Source of the DNA: Corella eumyota
Taxonomy: Eukaryota; Chordata; Ascidiacea; Phlebobranchia; Corellidae
NCBI GenBank assembly: GCA_963082875.1
Contig: OY720097.1
Coordinates: 21,770,501 to 21,834,500 of the forward strand
Length of the DNA stretch: 64,000 bases
Reading direction: 5' to 3'
This document shows positions 11,476 through 24,173 of this stretch, in pieces; the stretch's first letter is position 1; each line of letters begins with the position of its first letter. The translations under genes were made by a program, and so were the position numbers. The notes under the pieces are model-generated. The model was given only the letters and a program-made list of their open reading frames with translations, had not been told where the DNA came from and searched no databases.

Positions 11476-13002
11476 ATGGAAAGCTTGTCGTACGTGGTCC
11501 GTGAAGCCATTCCAGCTTATTTTAAAAGTGTTCCAATTCCGAAGACTTTTCGTGGGTTCGGTGATTTGTCGGGTAAATTTAAATATTATTTTCAAAAATT
11601 TTTTTTCGTTTTTAAGCTGTGTGCCTTGTGTATATGTTGTATTAAACCAAAGACCCAACAGTTCCATGCATTTGAAACAGTTTTGGATACACGACAATGT
11701 TTAATATTGGTTTTGTTTTTGGCAAGACTTTTACAGATTTTGTTGGCAAGCAGACAAGGTCAAAGTGGTCAGGACTTTTAAAATTTACTGGCAGTGTGGT
11801 GTAATTATTGAAATACTTAACTTTACTTCATTAGTCCTTTAATTTTCACTGGTTTAATGGCAAGGCAATTATAATTTGTAATACTCCAAAATGCAAAAGT
11901 TAACTTGAGACCGGGCAGATGGGTTAGGGTAACTGATGTTACTCTATGTTTACGTCATGTTGACCTTTCCACACCAAGGATATACATATACAAATACAAA
12001 AAATTAAGTTATTAGAAATAACTTGTAATATTTTTGTTTTTAAAATTTTGACTAAACACTTTTTGTGTTTTAAATTTAGTAAAGGAATGGGTTCATCTAC
12101 TTGCTTTCTCTGCTGTAGTAGGTGCAACAGGTTATCATTCATTTAAGCCCATTTATGACAACTACACTGGTAAGAAGAAGGCTCCGATTATCAACCAGAA
12201 AGTTTGTAAAAGTCAGGATAAAGTTTGTGATATTGTTGATATGGAAGATCTGGGTGAAACTACAGCTTTCTGCAGGTGCTGGAGATCAAACAAGGCAAGT
12301 TTATGTTTATTTTTTATTTTAAAAATGCAGTTGAAAAAGCAATTTAAATTAAACTTTAATTAGTGCACAAAACTATGGTTTAATCATGGCTTCTGGGTTA
12401 AATTCCCACATTTTTATGCTATAGCGCACTTGGCCTTTAAGTAAGATGCTATAAACGTTATAAACTCTTGCTGTGCCAACACTTAATTATTTTAAATTGC
12501 CAAAGACACCTTGAGACTAGGTTGGGGTAAGTGATGTTACTCTAAGTCTTTGTCATAAAGTCGACTTTCCAACATCGAGGATACCTCATATAAAAAATAA
12601 AATTTAAAATTAAAACAAGCTACATTTAGTAGTGTTTAGGATCTTATGCAAAAACATTTGGCACAAAACAAAATAGTGGTTGTAACTAAACTTAACTAGT
12701 GTATATTAGGGTTACTTATGCAAAATTTAGTAAACTAAACTGTGCACTAACTTTCTGATCATAGAGCCCTACTTTAACTCTATACATAATAATTGTTTTG
12801 TTATTTTGATATACATTGGATCGGGTTTTTAAACATAGTTTATCGTATGATACAAACAGCAACGTTTTATTGACAAAATAACATAAAAATATCAATATTT
12901 TTTTAGTTCCCATACTGTGATGGTTCCCACATGACTTTTAATGAGGAAACTGGAGACAATATCGCCCCACTAATCATTAAAAGAAAATCTGGTGATAACT
13001 AA
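11476..13002 (+). CDS. CISD2: CDGSH iron-sulfur domain protein 2 (NAF-1/Miner1)
   Basis: 2Fe-2S protein of the ER and mitochondrial outer membrane, involved in calcium and redox homeostasis and autophagy. Three exons: 11476-11572, 12080-12294, 12907-13002 (TAA), total 135 residues, exactly the length of human CISD2. The N-terminus [20 protein letters not shown] matches the CISD2 signature (LPAYLKRLPVPESITGF in human), followed by a short membrane segment ([14 protein letters not shown]) and the cluster-binding motif [16 protein letters not shown] with three Cys and one His. The cluster motif spans the exon 2/3 junction. Exon 2 ends CAAACAAG followed by GCAAGT, a GC-AG intron; using the nearby GT instead would put a stop directly after the junction. 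Both introns carry degraded SINEs. The start is the first ATG in frame. Confidence 0.96.
11791..11990 (+). repeat. SINE family 1, old diverged copy
   Basis: Head ctggcagtgtggtgta, middle largely lost, body recognisable from ggcaattataatttgtaat to the accaaggatatacatata end. In CISD2 intron 1. Confidence 0.7.
12385..12592 (+). repeat. SINE family 1, old diverged copy
   Basis: Lacks the head; atgctataaacgttataaactc and the cgactttccaacatcgagga end are clear. In CISD2 intron 2. Confidence 0.7.
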
Positions 13003-13602
13003 GTATTAGGTTTTAAGTTTTTTATATATTTAAGTTTAATGACTAAGCATTTTTTTAACTCTAAATAATTTTGAACTTTTTTATAGTTTTAAGTTTTTTT
13101 GCCAATGTATTTTTTTGATCAAAATTATTTATAAATTTTTGTTTTGTATTTACTGTTCGGCTTTTAAAGCCAAAACTTGCCAATTTGTTTTTCTAAATTG
13201 CCAAATTTTGTAAAACTATTCCAATTTTTTACGTGAAAAAAAGAACTGAATATGTATTGTCTTTGCACAAGTTTATAAAAACGCATTCCAGTGTTTGTAA
13301 GAGTTTATTAGCAACATTCGTGAACAAAATTTGAATTGTATTCAACAAAATATGCATTGTATCAAAATACATAAAAAATGTTAATTTGAAAACATTAATT
13401 TTGAGTTACCTCATTCTTAAGTTAGTAGTATAGGTGTATATTGGAAACTGTTCTTAAAAAACAAAATGGGTAGTAAACCTTTTGTTATAAAGCAAATTAT
13501 TTTCAAGGAACTAGTTGTTAATAGGATATCATTAATACCCTATTTTTTTGTATTTTTAGTCGGATAATAAGACATTAAGTTAGCTGCTTTTTAGCTTAAT
13601 TC
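13003..13602. other. Convergent 3' flank, no gene seen
   Basis: AT-rich interval between the stops of CISD2 (+) and the unnamed minus-strand gene. Holds both 3' UTRs by inference; no repeat or ORF of note. Confidence 0.5.
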
Positions 13603-16600
13603 CTAAGAAGGTATTGTAAATCTTGTGCTGTTGTTGTTTTGTTTAGATTGTAGGTACATCGCCAATCCTTTTCTTGTACCTACATCTAAATCGTCGATGG
13701 ATCGTCGTCGATTTTTCAGGATCGATTTACGTGGTATAACAGTTGCGTCTTTGCTTTTTCCCAAGTCGCTTAACTTATCGCCTATCTCTTCTAAGGCTTT
13801 GTTATAATCCTCGTCGTTTATTATATTGTCTGGCGTACTGTTGGAACCTCGATTTTTCCGTGAAAATGTTGTCTTTTGTGTTGGAGTACGTCTCGTACCC
13901 GCGGAGGATAACCTCGATGGTTTCGATCTCATCGGCGGAATTTCCTTGATTACAATCCCGCCTTTCTGTCCCGATTGTTTTCGGGGTTCTGTCTCGCCCT
14001 CTACGGGTTTTAAACCCTTCATTGCCCGTTGAAAAGTGGGTGATCCACAAGGTAAACTTGTGTTAAGTAGAACTCGCTTGCGGAGGGAACCAGGTGAAAT
14101 GTTTTGGTTCTAAAAAATTAAAAATTTTAAACTCCATATTTTCTCACACTTTAAGGTTATAGGTTTATTATGTTTTATTGAAAAAAAATGTGCTGTTGTG
14201 ACATGTACAAGCTATTTGCATTGGTGCGGCTTAAACTCATAAGCTCTTAGTCCAATGCCATGAAAAAATCATTTTAATTTGATTGTCTCTACTTACTTGA
14301 GGCGAACCATTTGGTTTTGGACTTAGTAAAGTTTTGTTTTTATCTTTTGTCATTTTTGCGATGTTTGGAGCTCTCTGGCGACTTCTCGCGGATGAAATAT
14401 TACGTGTTGAGTTCAGGTGAATGTCAGGCAGGTGGTCGTTTTGTATTCCTGTTAAATATGGGAATTTATGACTTAGCACAATTTTTATCATTTAAGTTTG
14501 TCAAAGAATATTGTTTTTTTTACCCAAGTTTATTAAAAAAGGGCCAATTTTTTTTTAATTATATGATATTTTGGCAAATAGGACAGATTTTACTTTTAAA
14601 TATTGGAATTACTAGTTATTTATGGTTTACACAATTTGCTCACCGTTAAAACTTTGGCTCAAATCTGCATTTAAAATCGTTTTAAAAGTACTCCGTTTAT
14701 ATCGACTTATAACAGGAGAATTATTCAGCGAAATAGGAGGTGAAGTTTTTGGGCTACCACACTGCGAAGAAGTGCCTTTGTTTTCGTTAAAAAGGTGGTG
14801 TAACCTTGGCGTGCGCGGCGGTGAAACGGAGATACTACGTCGTCGAAAATTCCGTTTGTTTCTGTAATATAATCTTAGTTCGTTCTCGTATTTTTCTTGT
14901 CCTGTTAGATTGATTGATTTATCGATTGAGCCAACCGGCGAGGTGTCTGCTGACTTTGTCTCTGGTTTAAGGGTATGGGTAAGTTTAGATCTTCGTGTTA
15001 GTAATTTCGTCGGCTCCTTTTTTTCAGAGTATTTGTCTATAGTGCCCTCGTATGGCTTGTTAATAAACCGCGAAAGTTTTAAACCGATTTCGAAGTCGAC
15101 CTCGCTTCTCTTTCGTGTCCTCGCCTTTCTCTTTTGCTCGAGATAGGAATTGTCTCGATAATCGTAGAGTTTTGCCTTCTTCTTTTTTTGTTTCAAAAGA
15201 GGACTCTCGTTCTTGTTTTCTTCTACCTTTTCTTCTTTTGGATCTGACGACTGCATTTTTTATAAATTTAAGATTTTAAAAAAATTAAATTTTTTAAAAT
15301 AATGTTTCATTATAATTATAATGTTAGCATATTTAATACTTTAATAAAAAACATAATTTTAATTGTTTTTAAATTGTAAAATTTTATAAATATTACCTGA
15401 AATACAAGTTGGGGTAAAATATGATCTCCGTGATATTCAAATAACTGTGGAGTTAATTTTTCTTCGGCGTTTAAAGATTTAATAAATTCTCGTTCATTTG
15501 TATGTCGAGCAGAAGTTGGTCTAAAAAAAATTAATTTAAAATAAAAAAAAATATTTTTTCAAGTCCATTTGTAAAAATTTTTAATTCACTATTTTAAGTT
15601 ATTTTTTCATCAATAAAAATTTCAACGTTTAATTAAAGTCTCCTTAACGCCCTGTTATTGTTTTTCTCTTAACATTTAAGTGCACGGTAATTCATTAATG
15701 CTTTTTAATTAAAATTAATAGCCTAAAAATAGATTTAAATTTCTGTATTTGAACAATCTTAGTAACCGGTTAAAATCGTAAGTAAGTTATTAAAACCCAA
15801 AATTTGTTTAAATATTTTAATTAAATTTTAATAAACTTTTAAAATGTTTTTTTTTTGAATTTTTGTTTTAAGTTTACTTTAAAAATTCTTTTCTTAATTA
15901 TTTACCACTTCAGTGCTACTTAAAAGATAAGTGTGTTTGCTATTGTTAAATTTGGTAACTTTGAATAGATTAAGGTTTCACTATTATCTTAACTTAAAAC
16001 TATATAAAAAAACCTTATAATATCACATTTTTTTGCTAGTTTTGGTATACTAATATACAATGTTTGATTACGGTAAATACTTTTTATGTAAAACGAACTT
16101 GGATAAAATTACTTACCGTTGATTTCCCTGTTCTTCTAAGTTGTTTCGATTAATATCAAAAATACTAAAGTTTTTATTTTGTTCTGCTTCAACGTGATGA
16201 TATTCAAACGAATGACAAACAGGAGTTATTATTTCAGTTTTTATGTCGTTTATTTCCTGTAAAAAAAATAAAAATTTTAGAAAAAAACTGCGAATAAATT
16301 TTGAATTTTTTGGTAATAAGGTTTTATATACATTTGCTATATAGAAACTAGAGGTATAACCTATAAAAGCTAACTTATACCTACTATTGGTTATTTTAAA
16401 AACAAACTTTTTCAGGTAATCAATTTAAATTACAATAAATATTAAATTTGTTAATGGCACCTATTATACAGAAAAATTTTTTTTTTAACTTTTTCAAAAT
16501 TTTAATCTAATAATAACACAGACATTTTATACACGCACATATAGCCTCCATCCTTTTTAGAATAAAATTTGATTTTTTTGTTTGTAAAGGATCGGGCTAT

Positions 16601-17619
16601 TTATTTGCCCTAAAACTGACCGTATCATTTATCATTAATTTGCTAAACCTTTAAAACCTAACTTTGTCCGATGTTATTTTAACTTTTGCCATCGCAGCAA
16701 TAAAATCAATTGACAGCCTTGCAAAATTTTCTTCTTTATAGTAGTCTAATCCTGGGCACACGTTGCTTATTAAAACAACTTTCAACTTACAATAGACTTG
16801 TTATTTCAACTTTCTTGTATCTTTTAACTTGGTTATTGTTCCTTTGACCCTTTACAAAGTGTTCATTTTGTTAACCTACAGTAGATCAACTTTAACGAAA
16901 ATAAACGCAACTGAAAATGTATCCAGTATTTATTTAATAAAATAACACCCTCACTTAGAATGCGTTGGTACACCGTAGGTCGCATATTACGTCCATGCTT
17001 ACGTCATAAATTACATGTTAATGTATCTAATTTTCAATTTCTCTTTACATTTTTTTTTCAGTGTGAAAAATATATAATAAATCTCACGTAAGTATTATCC
17101 CGTATTATATTTGTATTGAACGTTATTGTTTAATTTACTTATCCTATTCAAGTGGCACGTACCGAAATGAACTTGAAAAATAAAAATACTTAACTTTTTA
17201 AGCTTTATAGGCTTAGACCACTTAAGCACAAGTCTAAGGATTTAGTTGTTTTTTTTAGCGATGAATAAGGACTATAATATCTTGATACCACAAAAGGTAT
17301 TTTGTTAAAATAATATTTTCTTTGTTTATAAACTGTAAAGCCAATGTTAATAAATAATTTAAATTAGGTATTACATAATTATAGAGTAATGAATTTTATT
17401 TTTAGATATATTTATATTAATATTTAAAATTTAAATACGCTATATTTAATAAGCAATAATAAAATTACAAATTTAACGTAATTTAGGCCATTGCTAAAAC
17501 ACAAAATTCACCTGTTTATCAATTTGATCTTCCGAACCAGAATCGTCTTCTTTAATAGAATGTAGTCGGACAACTTTTATATCAGATTCTCCTACTTGAT
17601 TTTTCGAAGTGTTCATCAT
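13603..17619 (-). CDS. Unrecognised basic, Ser/Pro-rich protein, six exons
   Basis: I do not recognise this protein. Exons on the minus strand: 17619-17512, 16256-16117, 15520-15397, 15250-14644, 14448-14297, 14109-13603 (stop). All junctions are GT-AG and phases (0, 2, 0, 1, 0) match, giving about 545 residues. The start is one of two adjacent ATGs (17619 and 17616). Exons 1-3 are acidic to neutral; exon 4 is lysine/arginine-rich (KQKKKKAKLYDYRD, EQKRKARTRKRSEVDFE, RNKRNFRRRSISVSPPRTPR), and exons 4-6 are full of SP and TP sites (SPPRTPR, SPKTSPP, NNSPV, SPGSLRKRVLLNTSLPCGSP). No membrane segment and no globular domain that I can name. Composition suggests a nuclear or cytoskeletal phosphoprotein with basic clusters resembling nuclear localisation signals; that is inference. 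The gene model itself is well supported, the function is not. Confidence 0.82.
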
Positions 17620-19146
17620 TTCAAATATGCCCTTTTTTCTTTCAGGTTTGTATACAAAACACTTACTCTATTATTGACAAATCTTTAATTCAGTAAGCTG
17701 TGATATGTTGGCGTATTTAGTTACTGTAATGGAACCCCTGTGTTAGTTGTATCAACATTATTATCAGTTTACACGTTACAGAAATTGAATATTAATGTTT
17801 AATATATCACGTATATACACTTTAGATAATGTATTATTACTTGAATACAACCTGATTATTATGTAAGAGTTACTGTTGCTAGGTAAATTATAAAATAAAT
17901 AAATCGTTCTAAAAACCTTAATACATAAACACTGAATAAATTTATTACCCAAATTGGATTTTTTAACCCTTTATATTACAAACAACTACTAAGCTGTGTT
18001 TTGTTTTAGTCAGTGTCTCAGATTGTTAAACAATTGATTGGTATACTTGTATAAGTGTTGAATGTTGTGGGCTTTAAGTTTGAGGGTCACTTTCGCTTAG
18101 AAGTACTTTCAACAGCCTACTTCTGTGATTCAGTCCCGTAAAGAGGTAGGTTAATTTATTACCCATGATTAGGGTGAAAGGTATTTAAATAAGGATGTCT
18201 AAAAGCCGCATAATGTTAATAATTTCCTTCTTTTGGGTTTGTGTAATAGAGGGGGGTTTAAAACACTTCGGTTAATGTAATGTACTGTGTTTTCTTGGTA
18301 TCATCATCTTTCTGGTATGACGTTATTCATTCTACGTCGTTCCCTTTTTCTAGTTTACCGCCATTTCGTATGTTAGTTGTAGTTCTGGCTTTAGATTGGA
18401 GGTAGTTTAATTAAATCATAAAATTGTATGTGTCTTTGACGTATACATTAATAAGGTTTTATTTAAAAGAGGTCTGCTGTTAAAAAATTAACAAACTAAA
18501 TAATGTTTTTCTTAAATATGAAATTAAGAAATTGGTTAACGGGTTTTTTACGTTATTTTTTGGGTAAATGATTCTAAAACTGTTATATATTAAATATATT
18601 GGCCGTTAAATTATAATTTTTTATTTTAAATCATAAGTTTTAGTATTTTAAGTTGTCTAGCAAGTTTATTTATAAAGAAGTTTAAATTTCTAAAAAGGTT
18701 AAAAAATTAAGGCACAATTAGGCGACCAAATCTTTAAAAGGGGTTTTTTTTAACTGTCAATCAACAAACAACGTCATAATAAAATTTCATTGTCTTATAT
18801 ATAATAGATATAAAATATGTATAACAACCGCAATTGTTAAGTCATACGTAAGCGCAAAACAGTGTCGCTTTTGTTGGTATCAAAAACTTGTTTAAAATGT
18901 TATTTTAAAGTAATACAAGTTCTAAAAAATACCCTTTTTTATATTATCTTAATATAAATGACGTATTTAAAATGAAATTTAATAGAAGTGTTTTATTCAG
19001 CTATTGTAGTACATTAAAAAAAAATACAGGCGCTATTTTTTTATTTGTTTTAAACATGTTGTTGTTATTTTACATTTAAATTAATTAATTTTACGGATAT
19101 TTGATTTTATTTTTACAATTATTAAGTTAACATTTATAAATTTCCT
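17620..19146. other. Non-coding, upstream of the minus-strand gene
   Basis: AT-rich sequence without ORFs, SINEs or splice-bounded coding. Presumably contains the 5' UTR and promoter of the 13603-17619 gene. Confidence 0.5.
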
Positions 19147-19366
19147 ACCGCTCTCATGCTGTAGCGCTCTTGAGTAAGGCGATATAAATGGTATAAACTC
19201 CTGCTGTGCAAGCACTTAATCAGCAGCTTATTTATCGGACAATTATAATCTTTAATATCCCGAACTAGCAAAGGCAATTTGAAGCTGAGTCGGGGTGATG
19301 GTTGTTATACTTTTTGTTTAGGTCGTAAAGTCGACCTTTCCACGTCAATGATAAAGACATACAAAA
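19147..19366 (+). repeat. SINE family 1, head-truncated
   Basis: Starts at ctctcatgctgtagcgctct and runs through the body to an A-run; the tRNA-like head is missing. Confidence 0.83.
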
Positions 19367-21707
19367 AAAAACAAATTTTAGTGACTAGTTTTAAAACATT
19401 GATTAAATGCTCTTAAAGTTTCGTTTTTAAAATTTATTCACAGGTAAACTTTACGCAAGGCTGCATTCATTTGTACATAGATATAAATTTGACAGCTACT
19501 ACTTTTATTCATGAATTTCTACGACATAATTGTTTCCGTTCAAGACAAACTTTAAAAGGTCACTAAAGTTCAAGAGTTGTTTATTAAAAGTTTGAATCAC
19601 TTTGCTGTTTGCGACCTAAACCAAGCATTTTAAATTTTTTTAAGGGAACCTTTACTACAAGTGACTATATATTCTACCCTTAGTGTAAAAAGGTCGACCT
19701 TACAGCCTTTCAAATGGGTTTTTATATCACCCTAACTATAGGTATTAAAATAATGTTTTTAAAATGACTACATTGTGCAGTACTGATTTAGCAATATTGG
19801 GTGGTTAGAATAAAAAAAACAGAAAAAAATATTTAAACCTATAGTTTATCATGACATTTTTACCAAACTGGATTTAAAAAAATATTAGCCTTTTAAGACT
19901 GTTAATACATTGCCGTTTATATAAGTCGATTAAATTGAAAGTAGTTGATAAGTAAACAAAAGTAACTGTTTGCTTTTTGGACTTTATACTAGTTGTATTT
20001 TTTCGGTAAGTTAATTTAAACCGATTTAACTGAATGAAACACAAGGTTATTTACAAACCAAATATGTGGACAGCATTGAAATTCTTTTGTTAAATTAGGC
20101 CTATGTTTAAAAGGAATTACTAGTTGCTTCAAGACAGGGTTTTGTGGTATTAAATTACAGGTTAAAAGCTATATTTGACCGTACGCCTAGGCTTATAGTT
20201 ATAAGCGTGTACTAACAATTATGCGCTCTCGAGAAGTTATCTCTTTTAAAAGTGTTTTTTCTATGAGTACCTAGTATAGAAAGGACTGTATTTTATTCTG
20301 AATAAAATTATGCAATGTTATTAACTAAAGTTATAGCTTTAATAGTAAAGGCACTTAACTTTATTTCATTGATGCAAAGGATATTTTATTTATGTTGTTT
20401 AGACAAAAATGTTGATAATTTAGTAAAACTACAAGGTGTAAGTCTAGACGAAATTTGCTAACATAGCATTACCGCTCGTCTAGTGACAAAAAAGGCGTTC
20501 TGCAACGTTGCTTGAAAACATCTTCTCCAAAAATGAACTGAGATTAGTTACCAGTTTGTAATATTAGTGAAATTTTATTTTAGTGAGTTTTAAATCTAAA
20601 ATAATGTTGTTTTGAGTTTAACATCATAAGTTATTAAATGTTACGTCATACAGAACAGGTTTAAAAATTAAAATTGGTGTTTTATGCTGTTTTGAAGTAG
20701 TTCTAGTAAACTAGAATAAGAAAAGCTCAGAATAGCTTTGCACGCCCTACTGTAAACAAAAAGCTTTTACGCTCTGACTCAGTTAAATGGAGGTGAAAGC
20801 TAAGGGAAAACTTATCGCTAGTTTTTCAGTCGCTTACTAGCAGCTATTGTTAATATTTTTAAATCGCTCTTTTGTATTTAAAAGACGTTTTGTTATTATT
20901 TTAACATGGAAAACTACTTTGAAAATGATTTGTTTAAAACGTTAGAAAGTTAGGTAGATTGGTGAAGTTTTTATGCAAAATTTAATACAGATTTTAATCC
21001 AACATTTAAAGGTTTTTAAATTACTAGTTTTTCCAAACAGTACGATATTAATTTGTTAATTTTACCTAGACAAAAATATAAATAGCAATCGATTAAAACG
21101 TTATTATTGATAACGGCTCTCGTTTATATTATAATTACGTTGTTTGGACTATTACGCTAAGCACGATCTATATATGGGAAAATTGCTTGGGCTTTGGTCT
21201 AGTTTTTCCTATAATAACATAATAGAAATATAAGATTAATATATTAAATAAGGATTTTAAATTTTGGTTAGCTGGTAAAAAAATTTTAAAATGCGAAAAG
21301 TGTAGATTGTTGCTATGGCAATAAGTGAAGTTACAAATGAAGGTATTTTACTTATTTTTTTATAAAATATTTAACAATTTGATTTTTTTTATAAAAATGT
21401 TTTTCTTAAGATTTAAACTAGTTTAATAAAAAAGTGTAACCAAAAATATTAAGAGGACAAGCAGTTTATAAGAAAATGAAATAAATTTAGACTGTTCAAA
21501 AAAATGTAATATCTACAGTTGAAAATTACAAACAAATCATTCATTATTAAAAATTGTTTAAATTTGCATTAGGCTTAATTAACATGGTTAACTTAATTTA
21601 TGGTTGCAATTTTTAAATCAAATATATAGTGTTGTTTATTTTATGTTAGTAATAAGTACTCAACTACTATTTTTAAAGTATATATATTTAAAAAAAATAA
21701 ACTAAAA
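19367..21707. other. Non-coding, upstream of the nucleotidyltransferase-TPR genes
   Basis: 2.3 kb of AT-rich DNA with no coding signal that I can support and no repeat family seen elsewhere in the window. Holds the promoter of the gene at 21708 by position. Confidence 0.45.
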
Positions 21708-24173
21708 ATGACTGAAGATGAAATTATTCAACAACTTGCACAAATTTGTGACCCCGATGGAAAAGAATTAAAGCCAAAACAATCTGCAAAACTTTTCCAT
21801 AAACTTGGGTTGATTTATAAAACTGAAGGTTTACAACAAGCTGACAAAATTAAATTAATTCAAAGTGCAGCCTTGCTTAATGCAGCTATTGTTAGAGATC
21901 CTGAAAATATTGAAGAAATTAAACAAGATCTATCTCAATTTTGCTCTGAATTAGTTAATCTTGCAAAAGCAGAAAAAAAAGAAGCCAATTTAGTGAAATA
22001 CGCTAAATTAATTGCTGAAGATGTAATAGAAATGAGAAAGGGGGTAAATGAAAAACTTGCAAGCATTTGCAAAATTTCCGATAAAATTCCTGATATTGAA
22101 TTTCAAAAACTAAAAATTGAAAAAATTATTTCGGTTAGTAACCTGCAGAATTACATAAGTGAAGAATATACAAAGATTATGAAACGTCTTGCAGGGTTTT
22201 GTGAAGAAATAATGGGAAATCCCCCATGTGAATATGCTTTAGTTGGACTTGGATCACTTTCACGAAAGGAAATAACTCCTTACTCCGATTTTGAAAACGT
22301 TATAGTTTTGGATGACAGTATCGCAGAATTGTCTAAAAAACGCCAAGAAGAAGTAAAAGAATACTTTAGGTGGTTTGCTGTAATCTTTCAAATTATTTTG
22401 ATTAATCTTGGAGAAACTATTCTTCCTGCTGTTCATATCCCGAGTTTAAATAGTGGGGATTCAACCAAATTTAATCTTTACGACGCAATAACACGTTTAG
22501 GTATTTCTTTTGATGGAATGATGCCACATGCTTGTAAATCGCCGCTTGGAAGGCAAATGAAAACTGAAAATAAACAATTTATTCTTGAGTTAATTCAAAC
22601 TGTAAGCAAAATGGCCAGTTTCATTGGGTCTGATGAAAATATAAAAAATGGTTATCACTTAGCTGATATGTTAATGACATCATGTTTTATCTCTGGCAGT
22701 CAACAAGTATATCAACAATTTAAAGAACTTGTTGAAAAGGAGGTCAAGTCTTTGGACAAAAAAAAATTTTTGTCATCAGTCGAAGAACAAATTAGTGAAA
22801 ACAGAAAAGATTTTCGAGTTTTAACACAACTTGAACAATTAAATGAAAAATATAAACTTAACATTAAAAGAATGATTTACAGAAGTTCCACTTTATTCGT
22901 TTCGGCAATTGGTAAAATTCATGGCATTAAAAGTGCCTGCTGCTTCGACATTCTAGACACACTAATACAACAAAAACTAATAGCTGAAAATGTTGGTTGT
23001 GATCTTAAATTTGCCATTGCTGTTGCATGTGAGATACGACTAAGGGTTTACATGGATAAGAAATCACAAGATGATATGGTTCAACAATCCGAAATAAAAA
23101 GAAAAATTGTAGACGATACAGTTGGAATAAAAAGTCTTTTAGAGTATTTTGTAATAATTACCCCATTTCAAGAAAACATATCTGATTTGCATGACATTAC
23201 AAAACCCAGTATGTACATAGTTCCACAAACATGTTATTACTTACATAATTACAGATATGCTATAGAGTGGGGAGATACTCACCTTAAAAGTAAAGCTACT
23301 GAAATCATTAACGCAACGCATAAACTAAATTATGGATTGTCGTTTTATTGGGTGGCTGTTTGCAAATACGAGCTAAAGCAATTTGAAGAAGCCTCAAAAA
23401 ATTTACAAACCTCACTTGAAATCCATCTACAAATTCCTGAGGATTCTACTAAAAAGAAATGGATTTCGATTTATCACTACTGGGTTGGAAGATGCAAATA
23501 TGAGCTACAACAATATGAAGACTCATTCATTGATTTGCTTTCATCGCTTAAAATGCAACAACAAATTACAGAGGATCCATCTACAGACACATGGTTGGCT
23601 AGTTGTCATTTTTGGTTAGGTTTGTGCAAATATGAACTTAAGCAATATCTAAACTCGATAACAAATTTGAAAATGGCTCTTCAAATACATGAAGAAATTG
23701 CTAAGGATCCAACTAAATATAACTGGATTGCCATTTGCAAATATTGGATAGGAATGTGTGAGTATGAACATGGTTTGCATAAGGAAGCTTTAAAAGACCT
23801 GCAAACTTCACTTGACATACAAACTCGAAATACTCAAGATCCAAATAAAATTGGTTGGGTTGCCGGATGTCATTATTGGATAGGAATGTGTCATTATAAG
23901 TTTGAACAATATGAAGAAGCGTTAATAGCACTGCAAGCTTCACTTAAAATCCACAAAGAAATTGATGTAGATAAAAGGGATTGGATAGCTACTTGTTATT
24001 ACTGGATTGGTCTTTGCAAATACGAACAAAATAATATCAAAAAGGCTCTAAATAATTTGGAAAATTCACTCGAAATTCGAGAAATTATGTCAAAAGATCT
24101 TGGCACTGACGAAAGTGTTTGGATAAATCTGTGTCAAATTTGGATTGAAAAATGTAACTTGAAAATGGAATGA
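21708..24173 (+). CDS. Nucleotidyltransferase-like/TPR protein, paralogue 1
   Basis: Intronless, 821 residues. Residues 1-170 are helical with no clear family. Residues 180-201 (GLGSLSRKEITPYSDFENVI and on) match the GS...DxE nucleotidyltransferase core of GlnD/DUF294-type enzymes: glycine-serine, then D194 and E196 as likely metal ligands; ISFDGMMPHACKSPLGRQ (266-283) is a second conserved block. Residues about 370-500 resemble the helical region that follows the fold in DUF294 proteins (FAIAVACEIRLRVYMDKKSQ). From about residue 540 there are six TPR-like repeats of about 44 residues, each with a W...YWIGLCKYEL core and ending near DP.K.W, plus a partial seventh. Repeats of this length recall kinesin-light-chain-type TPRs. 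No signal peptide or membrane segment, so probably cytosolic. I recall similar predicted proteins in cnidarians and lancelets; substrate unknown. Confidence 0.85.
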   Translation: MTEDEIIQQLAQICDPDGKELKPKQSAKLFHKLGLIYKTEGLQQADKIKLIQSAALLNAAIVRDPENIEEIKQDLSQFCSELVNLAKAEKKEANLVKYAKLIAEDVIEMRKGVNEKLASICKISDKIPDIEFQKLKIEKIISVSNLQNYISEEYTKIMKRLAGFCEEIMGNPPCEYALVGLGSLSRKEITPYSDFENVIVLDDSIAELSKKRQEEVKEYFRWFAVIFQIILINLGETILPAVHIPSLNSGDSTKFNLYDAITRLGISFDGMMPHACKSPLGRQMKTENKQFILELIQTVSKMASFIGSDENIKNGYHLADMLMTSCFISGSQQVYQQFKELVEKEVKSLDKKKFLSSVEEQISENRKDFRVLTQLEQLNEKYKLNIKRMIYRSSTLFVSAIGKIHGIKSACCFDILDTLIQQKLIAENVGCDLKFAIAVACEIRLRVYMDKKSQDDMVQQSEIKRKIVDDTVGIKSLLEYFVIITPFQENISDLHDITKPSMYIVPQTCYYLHNYRYAIEWGDTHLKSKATEIINATHKLNYGLSFYWVAVCKYELKQFEEASKNLQTSLEIHLQIPEDSTKKKWISIYHYWVGRCKYELQQYEDSFIDLLSSLKMQQQITEDPSTDTWLASCHFWLGLCKYELKQYLNSITNLKMALQIHEEIAKDPTKYNWIAICKYWIGMCEYEHGLHKEALKDLQTSLDIQTRNTQDPNKIGWVAGCHYWIGMCHYKFEQYEEALIALQASLKIHKEIDVDKRDWIATCYYWIGLCKYEQNNIKKALNNLENSLEIREIMSKDLGTDESVWINLCQIWIEKCNLKME

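Noticed and set aside
17620-21707. Hidden gene or non-coding RNA in the 4 kb gap
   Set aside because: No ORF, splice-bounded coding, repeat structure or recognisable RNA fold that I could support by eye.
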